From: Nitrospirota bacterium
GTDB lineage: Bacteria; Nitrospirota; Nitrospiria; Nitrospirales; UBA8639
Direction of reading: 5' to 3'
DNA length: 11,798 bases
Assembly: GCA_029881175.1 (NCBI GenBank)
Contig: JAOUNC010000044.1
Span: forward strand, 1-11,798
The position numbers and the translations under genes were made by a program. Positions 1-7,200 of this stretch are shown here, piece after piece (positions within the stretch are counted from its first letter, which is position 1; each line of letters starts with the position of its first letter). The notes under the pieces were generated by a model. The model worked only from the letters and a program-made list of their open reading frames with translations. It did not search any database and was not told where the DNA came from.

Positions 1-249
1 CAGCCTGGCTTTACCGACCTCCCCGCTCAACCGCAATGTTCCCATTACTTTCGCGGGCACGGAGGGCAATTGGACCATGTCTTAGTGGCCCAGGAGATGA
101 AAGAAGTGACGGTGACATCCGTTCAAGTCACGGGATATTGCGCATTAGCTAGCTGCCAACGTATTCGGGGAGATTACCCATCAGCCTATCGGCGCCTCTC
201 CGATCATTGCCCGGTTATTTTGGAAATCGCCAATCGCAATGATGATTAG
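1..249 (+). CDS. Endonuclease/exonuclease/phosphatase superfamily protein, C-terminal fragment
   Basis: This is the last 82 codons of a gene that starts before the window; frame 1 is open from base 1 to a TAG at 247-249. Two signatures of the EEP (DNase I/exonuclease III-like) fold are visible. The first is GGQLDHVLVA at fragment residues 21-30, the strand that usually reads 'R-DYILVS'. The second is the near C-terminal SDHCPVILEI at residues 67-76, where Asp68-His69 form the conserved SDH catalytic motif. Members are metal-dependent phosphodiesterases that cleave nucleic acids, phosphoinositides or other phosphoesters. The substrate cannot be deduced from this fragment, and the metal-binding N-terminal half is not visible. 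The gene converges on the minus-strand ATPase gene that ends at 367. The family is secure; the exact function is unknown. Confidence 0.85.
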   Translation, partial: QPGFTDLPAQPQCSHYFRGHGGQLDHVLVAQEMKEVTVTSVQVTGYCALASCQRIRGDYPSAYRRLSDHCPVILEIANRNDD

Positions 250-287
250 ATGACTAACGATTCTCTCCATTGATGAAATAAAGGCAG

Positions 288-329
288 AAGGGGGCAGACT
301 CGAATTAATAAATTCGAGTCTGCCCCCTT
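288..329. repeat. REP-like perfect palindrome between convergent genes
   Basis: The left arm (288-306) and right arm (311-329) are perfect 19-bp inverted repeats around a 4-nt AATA loop; the arms begin AAGGGGGCAGACTCG. It lies between two convergent stop codons (249 and 367), the usual location of REP sequences. The GGGG-CAGAC core resembles REP palindromes mobilised by IS200-like REP-associated tyrosine transposases (RAYTs), but no such transposase is in the window. The transcript would form a very stable hairpin and could act as a bidirectional terminator or 3' stabiliser. There is no clean U-tract, so a terminator role is only inferred. Confidence 0.8.
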
Positions 330-366
330 ACGGTACTCCTTACCCCTCATGCGCAGGTTGGGGCTT

Positions 367-1959
367 TTATCTCTTTGGTTTTTTGGTTTTCCTGGGAAGC
401 CCTCCTTCACCCCAGCAGGACAGGAATGCTGACAGAAACGCATGCTCATGTGCAGGCTCGACCGCCAGCGGCGCCAGCGCCAATCCCACGGCCAGCGCGA
501 TATGATAGCCGACCGACCTCGTGGCCACGGCACGTTGATAGGCCGGATGAGCGCGATTGACCCACACGGTTGATTCCAGCAACCGCCCAATTTCTTGATC
601 ATGTTCCCGATCTTCGAATTGGATGCCGAGCCCAAACCTGGCCGGACGTTTAGCGCTACCGCGATCCGGCAGCAGAAAATCAGAGACCACTGAGGCCGTG
701 TCGTCTGCGTCGCGAGGTTCCCTGTCCGAGTCGGAAAGAGATTCAGTGGTTGGCTCATGAACCACTAACGTGTCCTCCTCGTCAGCGACATGAGGCCCCT
801 TGCCTGGCGTAATCACCGCCCGCATTTCATCATACGACCCCAGCCCTCCCAAGGGAAGGCGCTTCTGACCACCCTTCCGATGCTCCACCAATGATCCTAG
901 CAAGGGGAAAAGATCGGAGAGATCTTCTAAGACCCGTTCTATATCGCGCTCCAACGGCCGGATTTGTCGTGGCGGGGTTTCTTCGATCTGACCATCGACC
1001 ACACCCCAATCCGCGAGCTGCCGCTGCACGGCTTCTTGAATGGCTTTCCGGTACGCCAAATACGTCGCCCCACGCGCCCCGACTCGAATAAAGTCCCCTT
1101 TGTTCAATGTCAGGCACGCCGCCAAATCCGGCACCTCAATCAACCCGGAAATTCGTTCACGAGCCTGTGGGGTCAACCCCAACCAATCCCATCCTGACTT
1201 GATGACTTTGCCGAACGTACTGATGGCCAGGCCCTGCAAATCATCCGGCAAAGGATGGTCGGTGCGCACCAAATAGCCCACGGCCGAAGGCTTGCGCTTT
1301 CGCAGCATACGAATTTCTAATGGTGCCTTCACGGGTGCTTCAAAGTTTTGAGGCATCAACACTTGGCCATTGATGACAAATTCCACTCCTTCCGGATAAT
1401 GCGCTGACAAAATTTTCGAAAAGGTGGAGTCCAGCAACGGCTGGAAATGGCGGGCAACTGCCGCACCTAAGAAGCCCGCATCCAACAGCGGCGATAAGGC
1501 ATTCTGCAACTTCATACGCACGGCGGTACCTTGTTGATAGACCATGCCGATCGGTGAGACCCATTTCCATGGGGCCCGATGACGTGAGGATAAATGCCAG
1601 GACGTGGAGACATGCGTCTGCCCGCGCTTGGTCTCTGTCAGGACTTCCTCACAGACTAACAACCCCAATTTGATTCCAACCCCCGCAAAGCCTATTCCCT
1701 GTCCACGCCGTTTCGTACTCGAAGCAATGTCGTGATACCGTGCGAGATCTTTCCGTTGCATGCCTGACCCGTTATCCCTCACCATCAACGTTCCCTCACC
1801 AGGATTGGCTTCAAGCGCAATCCGGCTGGCACCGGAATCCAAAGAATTCGCCACGATTTCGGTAAGAATGGTTTCTTCGACCATGCCCGGATAGGCATCT
1901 CGTAAATCTTCTAACAGGTGCAGGAGATCAACACGCGTCTCACCCATTTTACGGCACAT
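367..1959 (-). CDS. GHKL-type ATPase (MutL/MORC/Hsp90-like HATPase domain) of unknown role
   Basis: The protein is 530 residues from the ATG at 1959. The N-terminal third carries the Bergerat ATP-binding fold: an N-box with Glu34 and Asn38 in TEIVANSLDSGA, a G1 box DNGSGM at 62-67, and a Ser-Thr-Lys plus glycine-rich lid (SSTKRRGQGIGFAGVGIKLG, 80-99). This arrangement matches MutL, MORC and Hsp90-like ATPases rather than histidine kinases; no H-box or receiver domain is seen. The middle (about 130-340) could be a transducer-like domain. An acidic Ser/Asp/Glu-rich linker (about 385-430) precedes a conserved-looking C-terminal block containing IQFEDREHD and VNRAHPAYQRA. The tail is basic (RKTKKPKR). 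The frame is open up to an ATG at 2049, but that start would overlap the upstream transporter gene. The ATG at 1959 follows an AAGGGA stretch and leaves a 43-bp gap; an ATG at 1947 is also possible. It is probably co-transcribed with the transporter. The ATPase fold is clear; the biological function is not recognised. Confidence 0.85.
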   Translation of the reverse strand: MCRKMGETRVDLLHLLEDLRDAYPGMVEETILTEIVANSLDSGASRIALEANPGEGTLMVRDNGSGMQRKDLARYHDIASSTKRRGQGIGFAGVGIKLGLLVCEEVLTETKRGQTHVSTSWHLSSRHRAPWKWVSPIGMVYQQGTAVRMKLQNALSPLLDAGFLGAAVARHFQPLLDSTFSKILSAHYPEGVEFVINGQVLMPQNFEAPVKAPLEIRMLRKRKPSAVGYLVRTDHPLPDDLQGLAISTFGKVIKSGWDWLGLTPQARERISGLIEVPDLAACLTLNKGDFIRVGARGATYLAYRKAIQEAVQRQLADWGVVDGQIEETPPRQIRPLERDIERVLEDLSDLFPLLGSLVEHRKGGQKRLPLGGLGSYDEMRAVITPGKGPHVADEEDTLVVHEPTTESLSDSDREPRDADDTASVVSDFLLPDRGSAKRPARFGLGIQFEDREHDQEIGRLLESTVWVNRAHPAYQRAVATRSVGYHIALAVGLALAPLAVEPAHEHAFLSAFLSCWGEGGLPRKTKKPKR

Positions 1960-2002
1960 TTCCCTTTCTCTTCGCCACGACCATGGATGAATCCGGTATC
2001 TA

Positions 2003-2929
2003 TTAAAACTCCAGCATGTTGAAAACGTGTCGATCTTCGACTTCCACAAACACCCGTTTTACCAACTGATGCTTGGCTTTAATCTCGTTATCCAACATCG
2101 CTACCGAGCGTTCGACTTGCTCCGCAGACACACCATCCTGAAAATCCACGCTGATATTAACTAAAATAAATTCAGGCCCCATATGCATCGTGAGCACTTC
2201 GTTCACATGGATTACACCCGCGAGTTGCCTCGCCAGCTCCCGAATACTCTGAACCACTTCCAGATTGGCACTTTCTCCGATGAGGAGGCCTTTGGTTTCA
2301 CACGCTAACCAGACCGCCGTTCCACCAAGAATCAATCCGATGATGACGGTGGCAATTCCATCCAAATACACAATCCCTGTGAGTTGCCCCAACCAAATAC
2401 CAAGAAACGCCACAATCAGCCCCAGGACTGCCGCCGAATCCTCAAACAAGACCATAAAAATCGTGGGGTCTTTCCCTCGCTGCACCGCCTGCACATAGGA
2501 CCACGTGCCTTTAGTCTGAGAAAATTCCTTGAAGGCAAAAGCCCAGGCCCCACCTTCAAACACCAGCGCAAATCCTAACACCACATAATTGATGAGAGGA
2601 TTCTCCACCGGCTCGGGATGTAGAATATGGAGGACCCCCTCATAGAGCGAGATTCCCGCCCCCAAGGCAAAAACCATGATCGCGACCACAAAACTCCAAA
2701 AATACACTTCCTTGCCATGGCCAAACGGAAATTTTTCATCAGGTGGCTTCTTCGCTTTATGCAGACCATACAACAAAAGCCCTTGATTGCCTGTATCAAC
2801 GAGGGAATGAATGCCTTCAGCCAACATCGCCGAACTCCCTGTGACTATTGATGCCGCAAATTTGGTGACGGCGATCAAGGCATTACCGATGAGGGCTGCG
2901 TATATTACTTTTTTCGATGAAGATGCCAT
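2003..2929 (-). CDS. Cation diffusion facilitator family transporter, ZnT9-like
   Basis: This 308-residue protein has the usual CDF layout: about six membrane segments (roughly 8-30, 34-56, 75-100, 112-132, 160-180, 188-210) followed by a cytosolic C-terminal domain of about 95 residues. CDF proteins export divalent metals such as Zn2+, usually in exchange for protons. The TM2 metal site is present in IHSLVD (His41, Asp45). In TM5 the usual HxxxD is replaced by FEDSAA (Glu163-Asp164), a variation I associate with the SLC30A9/ZnT9-like branch. FPFGHGKE (67-74) between TM2 and TM3 is also characteristic of the family. The ATG at 2929 has a GAGG ribosome-binding sequence 4 nt upstream. It is the first gene of a probable two-gene unit with the GHKL ATPase. 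No strong promoter or metal-sensor operator was recognised upstream. Metal specificity is not predictable from the sequence. Confidence 0.93.
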   Translation of the reverse strand: MASSSKKVIYAALIGNALIAVTKFAASIVTGSSAMLAEGIHSLVDTGNQGLLLYGLHKAKKPPDEKFPFGHGKEVYFWSFVVAIMVFALGAGISLYEGVLHILHPEPVENPLINYVVLGFALVFEGGAWAFAFKEFSQTKGTWSYVQAVQRGKDPTIFMVLFEDSAAVLGLIVAFLGIWLGQLTGIVYLDGIATVIIGLILGGTAVWLACETKGLLIGESANLEVVQSIRELARQLAGVIHVNEVLTMHMGPEFILVNISVDFQDGVSAEQVERSVAMLDNEIKAKHQLVKRVFVEVEDRHVFNMLEF

Positions 2930-3236
2930 GGGACCTCGCTAATCATATCCTCCGCCACACCTGGATAAGACAAAGATTGAAACTCTACCCAAAACCATCA
3001 AGAAAAGTCTGCGTTCCGGTCAGCCTACTCACCCTTCTGCCTCTTCTCCGCTTTATTCCCATCGCCGTGCTTTCTTCATCATTCCGTAAAGACCCGTGAA
3101 GAAAGCTTCTCCGACACCCCAAGAAGCCTTTCAGCAATTTTGAGCCACCAAGATTCAGTTCCTCACCCGCAGAAGGAATGCATTCACTTGAGCACGATCC
3201 CCAAAAAACACCATACTTTGGCTACTAGTAACTCTC
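2930..3236. other. Intergenic region between divergent genes, no gene seen
   Basis: About 300 bp separate the divergent transporter gene and the small + strand gene's promoter. I see no convincing coding sequence, RNA gene or repeat here. Short open frames on the + strand have no ribosome-binding site and no recognisable protein character. The minus-strand promoter of the transporter must lie here, but no good -35/-10 pair was identified. Confidence 0.5.
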
Positions 3237-3266
3237 TTGACACTATATGTAGCATCTTATTATATT
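3237..3266 (+). promoter_or_regulatory. Sigma70-type promoter for the small protein gene
   Basis: A perfect -35 hexamer TTGACA (3237-3242) is followed by an 18-bp spacer and a TATATT -10 (3261-3266, five of six matches to TATAAT). Transcription would start near 3273, giving a leader of about 115 nt before the ATG at 3391. An alternative -10, TATTAT at 3258, would give a short 15-bp spacer. It is a close match to consensus in an AT-rich gap ahead of a + strand gene, but it is predicted from sequence only. Confidence 0.6.
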
Positions 3267-3317
3267 TACTTATCCTACCTGCTGAATTCATGGGTTTCGT
3301 CATCATAAAGATATTCG

Positions 3318-3355
3318 CATTAAATTTGCGTGTTAATGGCTAAGGTTAAAACCTT
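3318..3355 (+). promoter_or_regulatory. Two small dyads in the leader of the small protein gene
   Basis: The leader contains CATTAA (3318-3323) pairing with TTAATG (3333-3338). Just after it is AAGGTT (3342-3347) pairing with AACCTT (3350-3355) across 2 nt. The second is a near-perfect 14-bp dyad that could be an operator half-site pair rather than an RNA hairpin, because its loop is too tight. A third TTAATG lies at 3360-3365. They may be regulatory or chance symmetry in AT-rich DNA. Confidence 0.25.
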
Positions 3356-3390
3356 GCTATTAATGAACACTTTACCCAGGGAGGCGCGTG

Positions 3391-3648
3391 ATGGCGAGTC
3401 AGACTAAAACCGACCATGAAATTGCCATTTACCGAAAGGGCCGCAAGCGAGGATTCGAGCATTGGTTTGTCGAAGTCTCCTGCAATGTCCTTTTGACTCG
3501 AACATACGGCCCCTTCCCTAGCCGAGAGGAAGCCCTTCGATTTCTTGAAGGTGCAGAACTGGAATTACGGAAACTCCTGGATTTTGAGCTCCGGATCCAG
3601 TCCGGCCGGTACAACTTAGGTATTCCACAACGATCCGAACATGCCTAA
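3391..3648 (+). CDS. Small hypothetical protein, 85 residues
   Basis: I do not recognise this protein. It starts at the ATG at 3391, with a strong GGAGG (3380-3384) 6 nt upstream; the in-frame GTG at 3388 would sit only 3 nt from the same site and is less likely. It is soluble and highly charged, with a basic start (YRKGRKRGFEHWFVEV), an aromatic-rich middle (RTYGPFPSREEALRFL) and a Leu/Glu-rich segment (GAELELRKLLDFELRI) that should be helical. The pattern of short beta strands followed by a 'GPFPSREEAL..L' helix resembles small single-domain bacterial proteins of unknown function. There is no signal peptide or membrane segment. A good promoter at 3237-3266 makes it likely to be a separately transcribed monocistronic gene. 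Confidence 0.75.
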   Translation: MASQTKTDHEIAIYRKGRKRGFEHWFVEVSCNVLLTRTYGPFPSREEALRFLEGAELELRKLLDFELRIQSGRYNLGIPQRSEHA

Positions 3649-3685
3649 TGACTTGTCCAGTGAATAACAAGTAAAATCTCCTTTT

Positions 3686-3709
3686 CGGTGGACTTCCAAC
3701 CACCGTTTC
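3686..3709 (+). terminator. Possible weak terminator after the small protein gene
   Basis: CGGTGG (3686-3691) and CCACCG (3700-3705) form a 6-bp GC-rich stem with an 8-nt loop, followed by the short T-run TTTCT. It begins 38 nt after the stop codon at 3648. The stem is short and the T-tract poor, so this is a candidate only. Confidence 0.35.
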
Positions 3710-3859
3710 TGATGAACAACCTGGAGAGATCATTGCTAGACTCCCCCATGGCACTTTTTCTTCTTTTCGCTTTTTCATAATCAGATTGTGTATCTGAATA
3801 CAGTCCCCATCGGGCTCTGCAGAAACCAAATGGCTCTTTTTAACACACACGATCATTTT

Positions 3860-4005
3860 GGGGCTGTTGAAAAAAGCCGCCAGCAGCGTTCTCGCCATTT
3901 TTCCGTGCTCACGTACCGGAAGTACGCTCTGCGCGCAAAACTGGCTGCGGCCTTCCCTTCGACAAAGCTCAGGACAGGACTGGACGAACTTTTTTGAACC
4001 GCCCC
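3860..4005. mobile_element. 146-bp MITE-like element with imperfect terminal inverted repeats
   Basis: The ends GGGGCTGTTGAAAAAA (3860-3875) and TTTTTTGAACCGCCCC (3990-4005) pair at 14 of 16 positions. Inside are a CGTAC/GTACG hairpin (3912-3926), a near-complementary pair of GC-rich arms (GCCGCCAGCAG near 3876 and CTGGCTGCGGC near 3941), and a nested TTCGACAAAGCTCAGGAC-type segment (3958-3990). That segment looks like the palindromic CTTCGACAAGCTCAGG repeat found in many bacterial genomes. The element is non-coding and has no transposase, so it would have to move in trans. I recall similar intergenic repeats in Nitrospira-type genomes, but this is from memory. No clear target-site duplication is visible at the edges. 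Confidence 0.65.
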
Positions 4006-4101
4006 GAGGCTTCTGATATGCAACGTGCCTGGGGCCAATATGCCCTTGGAAATTATTATTATTCAACACTCCCATTTTCCAAAACCTAGCAATCAGATTC
4101 T

Positions 4102-4129
4102 TAAGATACCCTCATTTTTAATTATCTTA
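4102..4129. promoter_or_regulatory. Spaced 7-bp dyad upstream of the large ATPase gene
   Basis: TAAGATA (4102-4108) and TATCTTA (4123-4129) are perfect inverted repeats with centres 21 bp apart, about two helical turns, as expected for a dimeric or tetrameric DNA-binding protein. It lies about 105 bp before the start codon at 4234. The sequence is AT-rich, so chance is possible. Confidence 0.25.
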
Positions 4130-4233
4130 CGGCCTACTCCCTTTGGGTTCCAATGAACTCCGAGAATTCATTAATAAAATAAGCAAATTCAACACGTTAC
4201 AGCTTTCTTGGCAGAATTTTTGAATGCAGGATT

Positions 4234-7200
4234 ATGGCACCTAAAAATCACCCCGGTTTTTCCAGCGGTCGTACAGTTAAGGCGCGAAAACTTCAGTATA
4301 TCCAGCGCCCGGCAGATGCTGAACTACTTGATCACTGCCAGAATGGAAGGCCCGCGTATATTCTCCATTCTCCACAAATGGGGAAGTCCAGCCTCATTGC
4401 CCATACGGCTGAACAGCTTAACGCGACTTCTCATCACGCGGTCCTTATCGATCTCAGTCAGTTTTCCATTCCTCCACGAGAAAAGGACTGGTTTCACAAT
4501 ATCGTCCGCATTCTGGATGACAGCCTAGATCTCTCTACCGACATCATGAGCTGGTGGGAAAAGCCAGCCGTGTTTGCGCTGCCCCCTCACTTACGACTGA
4601 CGCAATTGCTGACTGAGGTCATCCTGCCTGAAACAACCCACCCTCTGGTTTTATTCATTGATGAAATTGAACGAACCGTGACTCTGCCTTTCCGTGAACA
4701 CTTCTTTGAATGGCTGACCAATCTGTATGAATCACGCGCCACACACTCCATCTTGTATCGCCTCTCATTCATTGTCTGTGGCGTGGCCACCCCTTCCCAA
4801 CTCATTCCTGAGGGCGGGCCATCTCTATTCCAATGGAGTCACCGCGTGGTGCTCTCAGATTTTTCGCGAGAAGAAGCTCTCCCATTGTCTGAGGGGCTGA
4901 GTTTTCCTACGGATGCTGCTAATGAAATAGTGACATGGGTGTACAGGTGGACGAAGGGCCACCCCTACCTCACTCAATTACTCTGCCAGCTTCTTGAAGA
5001 ACAGCACCACATGACCTGGCTGGAAGAAGAGGTCGATGAATGTATCCAGGATTTTATCGTGAGTCCTCAAGGAATTCGTGAACCACACTTTCAATTCGTT
5101 CGAACAGCCTTAACGGAACCTGACGCCAATGGGGTTTCTCTCCTTGAACCATATTTAGATCTCTTAGAAGGCAAGATAGACAATCTGAAAAACAATCAAC
5201 ACGCCTTGGATCAGCTACGATTAGTCGGCGTTCTTCGTGAGGATGAGGAAGAGATTGCTATTCGAAACCCCCTCTATCAAGAAGTCTTTCCACTTTCGTG
5301 GGTCAAATATCACCTTCATCCACCAACTTCCACGACACGGTCTGATTTATTATCCTCTCCTGCACCTCGGCATTCATATGTCATGGCAGCCAGTGTGTTA
5401 TTGATAGGTATTGGGCTCCTGATGTGGTTCTTCCGCGCACCGGTTTCACTGCCCCCTTCGGAAACATCTCAACAAGTCGATTCGGCGTCGAAAACATCGT
5501 CATCAGAACTTCAGGCCATCACGGAAGTACCGGAAACGCTCCAGCAACCCGAGGCACTCACCCGGGCACAGGAACACATTCAAGAACTCGAAGCCACTAT
5601 TGCGCGCTATCAACAACTTTCAACAGATGAATCTCAAAGCTTACGAGCTCAACGCACACAATTAGAGACGCAACTTGCCTCAAAAGACAATGCGATTTCT
5701 GATCTGCAAGCCAGGGTGCAAACGCTGGAATCAGCTCTCACTGACCAACAAGATGCGCATGCCCACACGATAGCCAGTCTTCAAACCGAACGAGCCCAAT
5801 GGCAAACCAAAGCCACCACAAACGCGAAAGAACTGAATGCCACCCTTGAAGAAGTTAAGAACTTGCAAATGGCCGTTCTAAAGCAATCCCCCCTCGACCC
5901 TTCAGAAATCACCAAGCTCATGACTGCCCGCTCACACCTCGAAACTCAACTTAAAACGGCCAATACTGAACTTGCACTCGCCCATGAACGCGCCAGGGAA
6001 TTAGACTCTCTCCTCACCCAACAAAAAGAGTTGGTCCAGGCTGAAAATCAACGGCACATGGAAGATCGGGCTCGTCTGGAAACAAGAATCAAAGAACTGG
6101 GAACCACGGTAGCCGACATTCGCAAAACACTCTCGACAAAAGAAGCGACAGCCCGAGAACAAGAGAGCCTTGCCAAGTCAGAACTAAGTCGTCTCCAACA
6201 GGATCGCGCCAAATACCAAAATCTCCTGTCCGCCAGTCAACAAGAGCTGTCTTCTCTCAAAAATCAAACCGCCAAACTCGAAACCTCTTTGGCTCAAAAC
6301 ATCCAAGCCATGCAGGAAGACGCCAAGGAACGGGCCACACTAACGGCGAACCTCCAGGAGATTCGCTCCAAGGAATCTCGTACGGACAATCGCCTCAGTC
6401 AACTTGAAGCCTTACTGGCCCAGGAACGTGAAACGGCCACCAAAACGTTGAGCACAGTGCAGCAGGAACGAGACCAGCTGCAGACGCAATTGAGTCAGGC
6501 CCAACGGGAACTCAACTCAACGAAAACTCAAGTCGCCACCTTAGGGGATCAACTTTCGACAGTCGGAGCTCAGGCCGAGCACAGTCAAAATGCCTTGAAG
6601 GCTATTCATGCCTCATCCTCGGAACAAACTCGTCGCACAGAAGAACGAGTCACAGAATTGGCGTCGGTTCGCTCAACTCTTCAAACGGAGCTTCAGGAAA
6701 GTCAGACGGCCTTGACCCAGGCTCAGGAACGTATTCGTCAGCTTGAATCCAATTCGAGAAAAATCACAGAAGCCCAGGCCAGTCTGAGGAAAACCACGGA
6801 AGAACGGGATAGCTATTCGCAGAAACTTCAAGGCACCCAACAACAATTGGCAAAGGCCCAAGACCAGATCAAAAGGCTGGAACAATCGTTACGTGCCGAA
6901 TCATCCGCAGCCAAAATCGGTGGAGCGGGCGACTCACGTTCTTCCACGTCTGCCAATTCCCTCTCTCCTTACTCTCCCAATGAGGAGGATACTGTTAAAG
7001 CGGTTTCGTCGATTACCGCCAAACTGACACAATCACCAAGCCCAATAAAATCAGAAACGGCTAGATTGCTCTGGGCGCGCCAAGCCTATGTTTTAAATCT
7101 CCGAACGCAAGGAACGCAGTGGTCCACGATTGACCATGCTCTTCGTAACGGACTCCATGCATCTCCCATTCGACTCACGGGCATTACCGGCAGAATTCAT

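Larger units (their letters stand above)
3649..4233. other. 585-bp gene-poor region containing a MITE-like element
   Basis: No gene is supported here. The stretch holds a possible weak terminator (3686-3709), a 146-bp inverted-repeat element (3860-4005), a dyad at 4102-4129, and AT-rich DNA leading into the large ATPase gene. Open frames across the element are by-products of the repeat. The promoter of the gene starting at 4234 must lie here or be read through, but no good -35/-10 pair was found. Confidence 0.6.

Noticed and set aside
246..758. A minus-strand open frame overlapping the end of the GHKL ATPase gene
   Set aside because: It lies antiparallel or out of frame to well-supported coding DNA and crosses the palindrome, and its translation is Trp/Arg-rich shadow sequence.
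1960..2049. A 30-residue N-terminal extension of the GHKL ATPase
   Set aside because: It would overlap the end of the transporter gene by 47 bp, is rich in Trp, Arg and Ser, and precedes the conserved start of the ATPase fold. The ATG at 1959 is better placed.
3140..3343. A + strand open frame of 67 codons, including a 17-codon leader ORF starting at 3290
   Set aside because: No Shine-Dalgarno sequence precedes either start, the frame spans the predicted promoter, and the composition is not protein-like.
3518..4075. A minus-strand open frame of 185 codons across the intergenic region
   Set aside because: It overlaps the small + strand gene and runs through the MITE-like element. Its translation contains peptides of the kind produced by translating the repeat, and it has no ribosome-binding site.
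5550..6900. Apparent tandem repeats in the large gene
   Set aside because: The repetition is at the level of heptad-like coiled-coil composition (Leu, Gln, Glu, Ala), not of repeated DNA units, so it is not a DNA tandem repeat or CRISPR array.
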